From: Flavobacteriales bacterium
GTDB taxonomy: Bacteria; Bacteroidota; Bacteroidia; Flavobacteriales_F; PHOS-HE28
Direction of reading: 5' to 3'
DNA length: 64,000 bases
NCBI GenBank assembly: GCA_016719225.1
Contig: JADKAN010000002.1
Span: forward strand, 806,001-870,000
A program made the translations under genes and the position numbers. The notes under the pieces were generated by a model. The model was not told where the DNA came from and searched no databases. It saw nothing but the letters and a program-made list of their open reading frames with translations. Positions 8,871 through 17,841 of this stretch are shown one piece after another; within the stretch, counting starts at the first letter, position 1, and each line of letters opens with the position of its first letter.

Positions 8871-11800
8871 TCAATGCGGCAGCTTGCGCAAAGTTTGCGT
8901 GGGGTCCAGCTTTTCCAGTGCCAGCACGATGCGTATGCGGTCCGTCAAATTAAAGCCGCGCAGGTCCTGTTCATTCTGGATATCCTTGGAGAAAGTCAAT
9001 GGGACCCACACTTCCGCTATGTCGCGCAAGAAACGGATGCCGATGCCAGCTTCCCAGTTGCCGCTCCAGTCCGTGGTCTTCCCATCTTGTGTGATGGTGC
9101 TGAAAGGTGCCGCACCATAACTCGCGAAGGCCACAAGCGGCAGCGCGAACGGGAGATCCACTTCCATGTTCATTGCGGCGATCCAAGTATCCGAAGTGCC
9201 GATGGCCGTCGGTGTTCTAAATCCCCCTTGGTCGATGTTGGTCTGGATGGCCGTGTTCTCACCAACATATTGCCGGTCAGTGTATAGGTGGTCGTAGAGG
9301 AGGTCGCTGCTGCCCCAATACATGCGCCAGCCCATTTCGGGGCGCATCAACGCGCGGTCCCTGCTCAGGAAAGTACCTGTGAACAGGCGCAACGAAACGC
9401 GGTGTTTATTAGCATCGTAGATCGAGCTCCAATTGGCATCGAGCGAGACGCGGTTGAACACGTCGCTGTTCAGCGAGGTCACGGTGATGTCGAAAGGATT
9501 GAATCCATTCACGCGAGAGATGTTACCGCTCACTTCGTGATAGATGGATCGGCTTGCGCTGTTGATCGGAACGTCGTTGTTCGATGTCCGTAAGGTTCCC
9601 TCAGCATGGTCCCAAAGCATCACGCTGCGGTAGCGCAGGTAGGCCTGGGGTCCGGTGGGCTTCAGCTCTGGGTCGAACTGTATGCTTGGCACCAAACGCT
9701 GGTACCATTGCTCCACTTCGCTCACGCCGTAAAGCGAAGCAGCGAAACCGGAAACCCCAGCATGAATGTTGCGCAACCAAGAAGACTGCACGCGGTCATC
9801 GTTCCACATCAACCTCCCGCCGCCCGCCAGCCTTCCGCTGGTGAAGCCATACATCGGTAGAAGTGCCCATTCAAACCGCTGCGAAGGATAAACGGTGTTG
9901 TAAAGGGCTAGCCCGGCCATGACACCGTCATGCGTGTTATAGCCGACGGCCGGCGTCCAGAAGATGCTCCGTCGATCATCGCGTTCCAGTCCACCGAGAA
10001 ATCTGAAAGCAGGCGGACGTGTGCGCTTCAACAGTCCGAAGGAGCGTACCTCGTTGTTGCGCCGGTCGATATCCATGGTGCGTGCTTGGTCATCGATGCG
10101 AATGCGGGTGGCATTGGACCAAGGCAGCGCGACCTTGTTCTTTCCTTGAACACCGCTCACCCACGTTGTTCCCAAGTTGTCCGCTCCGTTCCAAGCCGTT
10201 AGCGGGAAAGGGAAACCGGTTGTGGCTGTGGAGCGGTAGGTGAGCATATCGCTTTTCAAACGCAACGCTATCACATCCACTTTGTCCGAAGTTTGGAGCA
10301 ACTGGTTGAAGCACCAGTCGAGTTTTTCGCCGCTGGCCTTTTCATAGCTGGCCTGCACGTCGGCTGGCTGTGGATGTTTCATGGCCCAAGCATCGAAATA
10401 GGTATGCGTGCAGGAATCAAAGCGTTCGGAGCCCAAGTCGTGGAACAACTGGTCCAGTACCAGCGCGGTCTTGGAATACACGTCGGAACCATAATTTGTC
10501 TCGGTGAACGCTGCGGAAGTTGTTTCCGGTGGCTGGTCCCAATTCCTGCGCGCATTGAAGCGGTAGTCCTGTTCATTGCGTGTGCGGAAGTCAAGTGGAT
10601 GGCGCAGTAACGCGCCACTGAGGTCAAGTCCGGTGTAGTAGCGTGTCTTCTTTCCAGGGTAGCGCTCTTCTATATAACGTTGCTCGAAGAAGCTGTTCAT
10701 GCCTTCGTCCATCCATGGGTGATCACGCTCGTTACTGCCGAGCATGCCGTAGAACCAGTTGTGCCCCACTTCATGCGCGATCACATCGTCCAGGTCGAAG
10801 CGTGAACCTTCATTTCCGATGATGGTGATCATGGGGTACTCCATGCCGCCGCCCGCAGCGATGGTCCCATCCACGGCGGTACAGCTCGCGTAGCGGTAAT
10901 CGCCCACCCATTTGCTGTACAGGCGTACGCTTTCATTCACGTAGGTGATGGCATCGGACCAAAGCGCTGCATTCCGTGGGGTGAACAAGGTCCAAGTGGT
11001 GACCGAACGTCCTGAATGCGGCAGCACCACTGCCCCCTTCCGCACTTTGTAGCGTTTGTCGGCGAACCACGCAAAGTCGTGCACATTGTCCTGCTTGAAG
11101 CGGACGGTCTTCATGCGTTTCGCCGAAGCAGGGAAAGGGTCGCTCAGGCTTTCGCTCATCACGAAAGAAGGTGGGACAGCCGCGAGCGAGTCCATGAAAG
11201 CGTCCTCTGCCGTGTTGTCGATACGCTCACCCGTAGCGGCCAGCACATAGTTGGCAGGCAACGTGATATCAACATCGAATGAACCGAACTCAGAGTAGAA
11301 CTCGCCTTGGTCCAAGTATGGGAAAGCATGCCAACCGGTGTTGTCGAAGACCGCCGGTTTCGGGAACCACTGAGTGATGTAGTAGGCTTGCCCAGTGTGC
11401 CCCAAACGTGAGAATTTCGCATCCGGGACCTTCACGTGGAACGGTGTTGAAAGCGTGATCCCTTCTCCTGTGGCTAAAGGCTTTGGCAACGCCACCCATC
11501 CGATGTCGGGGTTGTCCGTGTCCAGTCCCCAAGCCAGTTTTACCCCATCATTGCGGAAGTCCAAGCTGTCGATGTAGCCGCGTTCCTCCGCCTTGGCGAA
11601 ATGCAGATCGAAGTCGTCCTGGGCGTCTTTCTGCCGACAGAGCGCGGTGTTGCGGTCGCGGTAGGCATTGGGCCAGAGGTGCAACCACAAGGTGTCGAGC
11701 GCTTGGGGTGCGTTATTCGTGTAGTCGAATTCCTCGTGGGCGAACAGTTCGTTCGTAGCATCGTCAAGCCGTACCGAGATGCGGTAGTCGACTTGCTGTT

Positions 11801-11876
11801 GGAAATAAGACTGTGCCTTTGCGGTGAACGGTGCGGCTGCGATGGCACCAATTAGGCAACGGACAGCCGCGTGCAT
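8871..11876 (-). CDS. M1-family metallopeptidase with C-terminal outer-membrane-type domain
   Basis: A 1001-residue secreted protein with a signal peptide (to about residue 21, AKAQ) and an N-terminal aminopeptidase-N-like beta domain. The gluzincin catalytic domain has HEVGHNW with His368, Glu369 and His372 and the third zinc ligand Glu391 in WMDEG; the exopeptidase motif appears as GGGMEYP. From about residue 640 the sequence changes to alternating strands (GYNTHDGVMAGLALYN, FEWALLPMYGF) like a surface-antigen barrel. M1 proteins of about 1000 residues with such a tail occur in Bacteroidota, but the barrel reading is my inference. It lies three bases after the TlpA-like gene, probably in one operon starting at gatB. 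Confidence 0.85.
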   Translation of the reverse strand: MHAAVRCLIGAIAAAPFTAKAQSYFQQQVDYRISVRLDDATNELFAHEEFDYTNNAPQALDTLWLHLWPNAYRDRNTALCRQKDAQDDFDLHFAKAEERGYIDSLDFRNDGVKLAWGLDTDNPDIGWVALPKPLATGEGITLSTPFHVKVPDAKFSRLGHTGQAYYITQWFPKPAVFDNTGWHAFPYLDQGEFYSEFGSFDVDITLPANYVLAATGERIDNTAEDAFMDSLAAVPPSFVMSESLSDPFPASAKRMKTVRFKQDNVHDFAWFADKRYKVRKGAVVLPHSGRSVTTWTLFTPRNAALWSDAITYVNESVRLYSKWVGDYRYASCTAVDGTIAAGGGMEYPMITIIGNEGSRFDLDDVIAHEVGHNWFYGMLGSNERDHPWMDEGMNSFFEQRYIEERYPGKKTRYYTGLDLSGALLRHPLDFRTRNEQDYRFNARRNWDQPPETTSAAFTETNYGSDVYSKTALVLDQLFHDLGSERFDSCTHTYFDAWAMKHPQPADVQASYEKASGEKLDWCFNQLLQTSDKVDVIALRLKSDMLTYRSTATTGFPFPLTAWNGADNLGTTWVSGVQGKNKVALPWSNATRIRIDDQARTMDIDRRNNEVRSFGLLKRTRPPAFRFLGGLERDDRRSIFWTPAVGYNTHDGVMAGLALYNTVYPSQRFEWALLPMYGFTSGRLAGGGRLMWNDDRVQSSWLRNIHAGVSGFAASLYGVSEVEQWYQRLVPSIQFDPELKPTGPQAYLRYRSVMLWDHAEGTLRTSNNDVPINSASRSIYHEVSGNISRVNGFNPFDITVTSLNSDVFNRVSLDANWSSIYDANKHRVSLRLFTGTFLSRDRALMRPEMGWRMYWGSSDLLYDHLYTDRQYVGENTAIQTNIDQGGFRTPTAIGTSDTWIAAMNMEVDLPFALPLVAFASYGAAPFSTITQDGKTTDWSGNWEAGIGIRFLRDIAEVWVPLTFSKDIQNEQDLRGFNLTDRIRIVLALEKLDPTQTLRKLPH

Positions 11877-11879
11877 GGG

Positions 11880-13034
11880 CTATTTCAACACTTCGGCAAG
11901 TTTCGACTCAAGGGCCGCACCCCGAAGATTCTTCGCGATCACTTTGCCGTCGTGGTCCAAAAGCACAGTGTAGGGTATGCTGGAAACACCGTACAGCTGT
12001 GCAGCAGCGTTATCCCAGAAGGCAAGGTCGCTCACGTGTTTCCACGGCAATCCGTCCTGCTGGATCGCACCGGTCCATGCGCCTTTATCGCGGTCCAAGC
12101 TCACACCCAGGATCTCAAATCCTTTGGGATGGAATGTTGCGTATGCCTTCTTCACATTGGGCATTTCCATTCGGCAGGGGCGGCACCAGCTGGCCCAGAA
12201 GTCAATGAGGACGACCTTACCCCGCAGGCTGCTCAGCGAGATCGGCCTACCGTCCGGCGAGTTTTGCGAAAAATCCGGTGCAACGCTCCCGATGGGGATG
12301 AGGTTATCCAATTTGGCTTGCTGATCTTCCTGCAACTTGGCAGCTTGGGTCTGTTGTTCGGCCCGGCCCACCTGCTCGTTGAAGCTGGCGTAGTAAGCGC
12401 TGTTGGGCATCACCGTGCGCAAGGCTTCGCGGGCTTGGGAGAACAGGGGCATTTCACTGCGGATATCGAGCCGGTTCAACGCGGCCAGTACAGCGGGGGA
12501 AGAAATGTGGTCCTGCACAAAGCTCCTTGTGCGTCCGTTGAAATCCATGGAGAGGGCGTTGAGTTGGGCCATCGCCGCGGTGTCCTGGCTGTTCGTGTTC
12601 AACCGGTCAACAAGTACTTCCCGCTGGCGGTCGAATGCGCGGGTATGCTCGAAGTAGCCTTGTAGGAGCACCGTGTTCACCGAGCCTTCCAAACTGGTGG
12701 GAATGGCCATGGAATCCGCCTTGGCTGCCACTGTAGGGCTCTCGGTGCTATCAAGCAGGAGGACCATCAGGTCCTTTCCTCCGCTGATGGTCAATGCATA
12801 AAAGTCCATTGGCAGGGCGGGCAACTGGATCGAACCTTTTCCGTTGGCATCCAACACAACGCTATCCACCGCGGCGGGTGCATTGTTCGTGAAGCGGTTG
12901 AAGAAGAGTGTTTTTCCTGCGCCATCCGCAATGGTGGCTGAAAGAATACCGCCTTTGTTGGCTTGCTGTTGCCCGGTGGCCGAACAGCCTAGGGCCGCTG
13001 AAGCAATAATGATGAAGAGTGTCTTGGTCCACAT
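11880..13034 (-). CDS. TlpA-like thiol-disulfide oxidoreductase lipoprotein (DUF4369 type)
   Basis: A 384-residue lipoprotein with lipobox ALGC (Cys17). An N-terminal DUF4369-like beta domain (about 25-130) and a helical middle are followed by a C-terminal thioredoxin-like AhpC/TSA domain with the redox motif WCRPC (Cys284, Cys287) in VLIDFWASWCRPCRMEMPNV-type context. Proteins of this build reduce or oxidise periplasmic cysteines in Bacteroidota; the partner is unknown. It starts five bases after the gatB stop and ends three bases before the M1 peptidase gene, so the three are probably co-transcribed. Confidence 0.9.
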   Translation of the reverse strand: MWTKTLFIIIASAALGCSATGQQQANKGGILSATIADGAGKTLFFNRFTNNAPAAVDSVVLDANGKGSIQLPALPMDFYALTISGGKDLMVLLLDSTESPTVAAKADSMAIPTSLEGSVNTVLLQGYFEHTRAFDRQREVLVDRLNTNSQDTAAMAQLNALSMDFNGRTRSFVQDHISSPAVLAALNRLDIRSEMPLFSQAREALRTVMPNSAYYASFNEQVGRAEQQTQAAKLQEDQQAKLDNLIPIGSVAPDFSQNSPDGRPISLSSLRGKVVLIDFWASWCRPCRMEMPNVKKAYATFHPKGFEILGVSLDRDKGAWTGAIQQDGLPWKHVSDLAFWDNAAAQLYGVSSIPYTVLLDHDGKVIAKNLRGAALESKLAEVLK

Positions 13035-13039
13035 GGCGT

Positions 13040-14542
13040 TCAGGCTTCGAGCATTCGTTTTACGATTTCATTGGCACTGCGCGGGTCGGCCTTCCCCTTG
13101 GTGGCCTTCATCACCTCGCCCATGAACAGGCCGAGCAGTCCTTTATTGCCAGCGCGGTAGGCCTCCACCTTGTCCGGAAAGCGTGCAATGGCGTTACGCA
13201 CGGCCTCTTCGATAACGTCGGAACCGGCATCGGAGAGCAAGCCATTGGCCTGTGCCAGTTCTTCCGCCGTACCGGTCTTTTCCAACATTAGTGGGAAGAG
13301 CTTCTGCGAGGCCAGCGAGTGGCTGATCTTGCCACCTTCGATCAGCACAACCAGTCCAGCAAGACGTTCCGCGGAGATGGGCATCTCTGCGATAGAAAGC
13401 CCTTTCTCATTCACCCAGGAACGGACATCGCCCATCACCCAGTTGGCGGCTTGCTTATAGGGCTTCGAACCTGCGGTGACGGCAAGCTTGGCCGTTACAT
13501 CCTCATAGTAGAGCGCTGTGCCCTTGTCGTCCGTCAGGATCTCCGCATCATAGCTACTGAGCCCGAATTCCTTCGTGTACTTCGCCCGCAGCTCGCGCGG
13601 CAATGGCGGCATGGTCTTCCGCACCGCTTCCTTCTTTGCCTCGCTCACCGTCAACGGCTGGATGTCCGGCTCGGGGAAGTAGCGGTAGTCATGGGCCATC
13701 TCCTTGCTCCGTAACGAAGTGGTGATGCCTTTCGCTGCGTCGAAGTTGCGCGTCTCCATGCTGATCGACCCGCCGGCATCCAACACTTCCGACTGCCGCT
13801 GTGCCTCGTATTCGATCGCGCGCTGCACATTCTTGAAGCTGTTCATATTCTTCACCTCGGTGCGTGTCCCGAACTCGGTAGCGCCCTTGGGTCGGATGCT
13901 GATGTTGGCGTCGCAGCGCAGGCTGCCCTCCTCCATATTGCCGTCGCAGATATCAAGATAACGCACGAGGCGACGAACTTCCACGAGATAGTCGTACGCT
14001 TCCTGTGAAGAGCGCATCACCGGCTCGCTCACGATCTCCACCAGTGGCACCCCGGCCCGGTTCAGGTCAATGAGCGTGTTGAACGGGTCAACGTCGTGGA
14101 TGCTCTTGCCGGCATCCTCCTCCATGTGGATGCGCGTCAGCTCGATCGCTTTCTCGGCGCCATCGGCCATGGTGATGGTGATGGTGCCACCGGTGCAGAT
14201 CGGCGTGTTGTCCTGGGTGATCTGGTAGCCCTTGGGTAGATCGGGGTAGAAATAGTTCTTGCGGGCGTAGTGCATACGCGGCGCAATGGTGCATCCGCAG
14301 GCGAGGCCCAGCTTGATCGCATGGTCGATCACCAGCGTGTTCGGAACAGGAAGGGTTCCCGGCAATCCCAAAGTCACTGGCCCCACCAAGGTATTTGGCC
14401 TGTCGCCGTAGGCATTGGGGTCACTTGAATACGCCTTGCTTTTGGTGAGTAGTTGTGCGTGGACCTCCAAGCCCACCACCAACTCCCATTTTTCGCTCCA
14501 GTGCGCAGTGCTTGCCATGCTTTCCTTATCGTTTGGCTTCAT
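13040..14542 (-). CDS. gatB: Aspartyl/glutamyl-tRNA amidotransferase subunit B
   Basis: A 500-residue subunit of the GatCAB complex, which converts Glu-tRNA(Gln) and Asp-tRNA(Asn) to the amidated forms. Visible are the N-terminal GLEVHAQL motif, the LGLPGTLPVPN segment, the zinc/active-site region, the conserved EDAGKS, LNRAGVPLVEIVSEP and SLRCDANIS motifs, and the C-terminal GatB/YqeY helical domain (about 350-500) that binds tRNA. It is first of a probable three-gene operon. No gatA or gatC is seen nearby, which is common because the subunits are often scattered. Confidence 0.98.
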   Translation of the reverse strand: MKPNDKESMASTAHWSEKWELVVGLEVHAQLLTKSKAYSSDPNAYGDRPNTLVGPVTLGLPGTLPVPNTLVIDHAIKLGLACGCTIAPRMHYARKNYFYPDLPKGYQITQDNTPICTGGTITITMADGAEKAIELTRIHMEEDAGKSIHDVDPFNTLIDLNRAGVPLVEIVSEPVMRSSQEAYDYLVEVRRLVRYLDICDGNMEEGSLRCDANISIRPKGATEFGTRTEVKNMNSFKNVQRAIEYEAQRQSEVLDAGGSISMETRNFDAAKGITTSLRSKEMAHDYRYFPEPDIQPLTVSEAKKEAVRKTMPPLPRELRAKYTKEFGLSSYDAEILTDDKGTALYYEDVTAKLAVTAGSKPYKQAANWVMGDVRSWVNEKGLSIAEMPISAERLAGLVVLIEGGKISHSLASQKLFPLMLEKTGTAEELAQANGLLSDAGSDVIEEAVRNAIARFPDKVEAYRAGNKGLLGLFMGEVMKATKGKADPRSANEIVKRMLEA

Positions 14543-14650
14543 CGTCCACCGTCACTTATCACTCCGGCATTAGGGCCACAAAGGTGCGACAGGTTCGTGA
14601 CTTCAGCGGTAAGCTTCAGGCACGGTAGGGACCTGTTCCGGTCATTTATC

Positions 14651-14685
14651 AGATCAGCGCAGATCATGAAGATCAGCGTGATCTG
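14651..14685. repeat. Intergenic short repeat with AGATCAGCG copies
   Basis: Within the 214 bases between gatB and the phosphorylase gene, AGATCAGCG occurs at 14651-14659 and again at 14670-14678. CAGATCA (14660-14666) pairs with TGATCTG (14679-14685). The rest of this gap shows no gene. It may be one copy of a dispersed intergenic element, but only one copy is visible here. Confidence 0.45.
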
Positions 14686-14756
14686 AGTTCCACTTCCGGA
14701 TATCATCGCTCTGTGTCCTCCATGCCTCTATGGTGAACATCTTCAACTCTTAGTCC

Positions 14757-15569
14757 TCAGCTACCCGCCACCATCTCCCGCATGATCAGCGTCAAGCTCG
14801 GCTCGGCTTTCTCGGCCACGCGCTGCACCATCTCGTGCGTTGTCTTCTCGATCCGTCCTTCCACGCCCATGTCGGTGATCACGCTCATGGCGAAGCAGGG
14901 TAGGCCCATCTGTCGCGCCGCGATCACTTCCGGCACGGTGCTCATGCCAACGGCATCGCCGCCGATGATGCGCACGTAGCGGTATTCCGCAGGCGTTTCC
15001 AAGGTGGGGCCCGTGAGCCCTACGTAGGTCCCGGTCCGCACAAGGATGTTTTTCGCCTTGGCAATGGCTTGCGCACGGGCGATCATGGCATGGTCGTATG
15101 GCTCGCTCATGTCCGGGAAACGCGGACCGAACTCGTCGATGTTGGCACCGATCAACGGGTTCGGGAAGAGGCAGATGTGATCGTTCAGGATCATCAGGTC
15201 GCCGGTGTTGAAGCCGGCATTCACGCCACCGCAGGCGTTGCTGACGAACAGCCTCTTGATGCCCAGCAACTTCATCACCCGCACAGGCAGGATCACCTCC
15301 GGCATGGTCCAACCTTCGTAGTAATGGAACCGGCCCTGCATGGCCACCACGGGCTTTCCGCCGAGTAGGCCGAAGAGCAATTTGCCGGGATGGCCTTGCA
15401 CGGTGCTCACCGGGAATTCCGGGATGTCCTTGTAGGCGATGCTGTGCTTCACGTCGATCTCCTTCCCCAAGCCGCTAAGGCCGGTGCCAAGGATGATGCC
15501 CGTTTCGGGGATGAAGCCGTCAGTGGCCTTTTTCAGGTGTTCAGCGATGCGTTGGATGCGTTGTAACAT
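14757..15569 (-). CDS. Purine nucleoside phosphorylase, trimeric type (PNP-I)
   Basis: A 270-residue enzyme that splits inosine/guanosine with phosphate to free base and ribose-1-phosphate in purine salvage. Motifs seen: ILGTGLSGLG near the N-terminus (phosphate loop), the GHPGKLLFG segment, MQGRFHYYEG, SNACGGVN, and TYVGLTGPTLETPAEYR with the catalytic Glu region, then DAVGMSTVPEV. Length fits the trimeric mammalian-like branch. The start overlaps the 3' end of lpxK by 29 bases, so the two are probably translated from one message. Confidence 0.94.
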   Translation of the reverse strand: MLQRIQRIAEHLKKATDGFIPETGIILGTGLSGLGKEIDVKHSIAYKDIPEFPVSTVQGHPGKLLFGLLGGKPVVAMQGRFHYYEGWTMPEVILPVRVMKLLGIKRLFVSNACGGVNAGFNTGDLMILNDHICLFPNPLIGANIDEFGPRFPDMSEPYDHAMIARAQAIAKAKNILVRTGTYVGLTGPTLETPAEYRYVRIIGGDAVGMSTVPEVIAARQMGLPCFAMSVITDMGVEGRIEKTTHEMVQRVAEKAEPSLTLIMREMVAGS

Positions 15570-16635
15570 GGGATCGTATCAAGGCCTCGAAGGCGTGTGG
15601 TTCGTTGAGTATGACGGCGCGGATGCCGATCACCGCGATGGGAAGGTCCTCCAGCGGGCCGGAAATGAGCGCGGTGCTGAGCCGGGCCGCGTCCTTCTCC
15701 GTGGTGATCAGCGTTTTTTGACCGTCCCGATAGGTATCGGGAGCGAAGCTACTGAAAAGCCGGGCCACCTTGGCCTGGTCCGCAGCGGTGAAGGCATGAT
15801 GATCCCCAAAGGCCAAGTGCCGCACGGTGCCGAACAGCGACCGGACATGTGTTTCCAACGGAGCTGCATCCGCGATGCCAGTGACCAAAAGCGCGGCCGA
15901 TCCGGGCCCGGAAGGCACGGTCATCGTGCTGTCGATCAATGAACGCGGCCTTTCGTATTCCAAGCCGCTGAAGAAGAGATCTTGTTCATCGCGCAGCCCG
16001 AGATCCTTCCGCCAGCGGAACTGGTCGTCCGGCGTTGGCAATGTTGGGCATTTGGTAACGATCACCGCATCAGCTTGGCGAGCACGGTACGGTAGGTCGC
16101 GCAAATTCCCCGCAGGAAGCAGATGGTCCTTGTTCCAAGGCCGTTGCCAAGTGGTGAGCACGATGTTCAGGCCGGCTTTTAGCGCCCGGTGTTGCAGGGC
16201 ATCATCAAGAACTACAGCACGTACATCAGGTAGGCGTTCTACGATCTGCTTTACACCTGCAACCCGGTCAGCGCCCACGAAGACGCGCACGCCGCTGAAC
16301 TTGCGTTTGAGCATCAATGGTTCATCGCCCACGTCGTGGGCATCACTCATGCGTTCCACTTCCACGAAGTCGTTGCCTGATCGTCCATAACCGCGGCTCA
16401 GCGTGGCCAATGGCATCTGATGGCCATCCGTTTGTTGATCAAGTAAAATGCGCAGCACCAATTCCACGTGTGGGGTCTTCCCGGTACCGCCCAAGGCGAT
16501 GTTGCCGATCACGATGGTGGGCACTTCCGGTTCGGTGCTCTTAAACGTCCCATTATCGAACAGCTTATGCCGACCTCGTAAGACCAAGGCATATAGCCGT
16601 GCAATGGGAAGCAATAACAGGCGGAGGGCGGACAT
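15541..16635 (-). CDS. lpxK: Tetraacyldisaccharide 4'-kinase
   Basis: A 364-residue inner-membrane-associated kinase that phosphorylates the lipid A disaccharide at the 4' position. It has a hydrophobic N-terminal segment (residues 4-20) and the P-loop GNIALGGTGKT (44-54). LSRGYGRSG and LDDALQHR motifs of the family follow. An in-frame frame extension of 125 residues upstream exists, but its sequence is low quality and antisense to the nif3-like gene, so the ATG at 16633-16635 is chosen. It overlaps the phosphorylase start by 29 bases and is divergent from the Nif3-like gene. Confidence 0.93.
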   Translation of the reverse strand: MSALRLLLLPIARLYALVLRGRHKLFDNGTFKSTEPEVPTIVIGNIALGGTGKTPHVELVLRILLDQQTDGHQMPLATLSRGYGRSGNDFVEVERMSDAHDVGDEPLMLKRKFSGVRVFVGADRVAGVKQIVERLPDVRAVVLDDALQHRALKAGLNIVLTTWQRPWNKDHLLPAGNLRDLPYRARQADAVIVTKCPTLPTPDDQFRWRKDLGLRDEQDLFFSGLEYERPRSLIDSTMTVPSGPGSAALLVTGIADAAPLETHVRSLFGTVRHLAFGDHHAFTAADQAKVARLFSSFAPDTYRDGQKTLITTEKDAARLSTALISGPLEDLPIAVIGIRAVILNEPHAFEALIRSHVTTHPTHR

Positions 16636-16744
16636 TGCGGCCAAAGATGAGGGATGTCGGCTGAAGCGTAGGGCGGTCGGAATAACCGGATGCAAAGCCA
16701 ATGTGCTTTGTGGGTTGGTACCTTGCCCACCGGAAAGATCGGCC

Positions 16745-17839
16745 ATGAGGATAAAGGACATCGTTCGGGTATTGGAGCAATGGGCACCGCCCATCCTACA
16801 GGAGGAATACGACAATTGTGGCCTGCAGACCGGTGATCCGGAGGCTGCGGTGGACGAGGCACTTCTTACCCTGGATTGCACGGAGGAAGTCGTGGCTGAG
16901 GCGATCAGGAAAAACTGTGGTCTGATCATCGCGCACCACCCGGTGATCTTTAAGGGCATCAGGTCCTTGACCGGCCGTAACGATGTGGAACGCACCCTTT
17001 TGGCCGCCATCCGTGCGAATGTGGCGATCTATGCCATCCACACCAACTTGGACAATGTGATCGATGGGGTGAACGGAGAGATCGCGGCACGGCTGGGCCT
17101 GAAGGTGCTTCGTGTGCTGAACCCGAAGCCAGGGCAATTGCGCAAATTGGCGGTGTTCGTTCCGCGCGGCCACGCCGACGCGGTGCGGGATGCGATGTTC
17201 GCAGCCGGAGCTGGCCACGTGGGCAACTATGATGAGTGCAGCTTCAATACCGAAGGCACGGGAACGTTCAGGGCAGGGGAAGGCACCACGCCTTTTGTAG
17301 GAAAAAAAGGGGAGCGTCATGGCGAGGCGGAAGTGCGTGTTGAGGTATTGTGTCCTGCTATGCTGGAAAATACCGTTGTCAGGGCCCTGCGCGTCGCACA
17401 CCCGTACGAGGAGGCAGCATATGACCTTTATCCGTTGGCGAACACCCATCAAGGGATCGGCAGCGGATTGTTAGGTGAATGGGACGAGCCGATCGCGGAA
17501 GCGGTTCTCTTGGAGAAATTGAAGTCGGTTTTCGGAACAACCGTGATCCGCCATACCTCCTTCACGGGTAAGCCTATTCGGCGTGTTGCGCTTTGCGGTG
17601 GATCAGGGGCTTTCTTGATCGGTAAAGCCATAACGGCTAGGGCTGATGCGTATGTGACGGGGGACGTGAAATACCATGAATTTTTTCAGCCGGAAGGCCG
17701 GATCTTGTTGGCCGATATCGGGCATTTCGAGAGCGAGCAATTCACTCCCGCCCTCATTCAAAGCCGGTTAGCCCGAATTCTGCCTACCTTTGCCACCCGT
17801 TTATCGAAAACGGGAACCAATCCAATCCATTTCCATTGA
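16745..17839 (+). CDS. Nif3-like dinuclear metal centre protein
   Basis: A 364-residue protein of the Nif3/YbgI (DUF34) family, which forms toroidal hexamers with two metal ions per subunit. The N-terminal half has YDNCGLQTGD, LDCTEEV and IIAHHPVIF (metal-binding histidine pair), and AIHTNLDN. The C-terminal half has TGDVKYHEF and DIGHFESE. The middle (about 130-235) is the CutA-like insertion found in longer members. A GTP cyclohydrolase-like role is often annotated but not established. The ATG is chosen because upstream frame residues are antisense to lpxK. It is two bases before the zinc-ribbon gene, a pairing I have often seen in Bacteroidota. Confidence 0.93.
   Translation: MRIKDIVRVLEQWAPPILQEEYDNCGLQTGDPEAAVDEALLTLDCTEEVVAEAIRKNCGLIIAHHPVIFKGIRSLTGRNDVERTLLAAIRANVAIYAIHTNLDNVIDGVNGEIAARLGLKVLRVLNPKPGQLRKLAVFVPRGHADAVRDAMFAAGAGHVGNYDECSFNTEGTGTFRAGEGTTPFVGKKGERHGEAEVRVEVLCPAMLENTVVRALRVAHPYEEAAYDLYPLANTHQGIGSGLLGEWDEPIAEAVLLEKLKSVFGTTVIRHTSFTGKPIRRVALCGGSGAFLIGKAITARADAYVTGDVKYHEFFQPEGRILLADIGHFESEQFTPALIQSRLARILPTFATRLSKTGTNPIHFH
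17785..17792 (+). promoter_or_regulatory. Candidate -7 box before the zinc-ribbon gene
   Basis: TACCTTTG matches TANNTTTG exactly and lies 50 bases before the zinc-ribbon gene, inside the 3' end of the Nif3-like gene. No TTTG was found at the right distance upstream, so this is a weak-to-moderate call. Confidence 0.4.
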
Positions 17840-17841
17840 CC

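Noticed and set aside
16636..17010. N-terminal extension of lpxK by 125 residues
   Set aside because: The extension is antisense to the Nif3-like gene and carries no family sequence; the normal LpxK start is at 16635.
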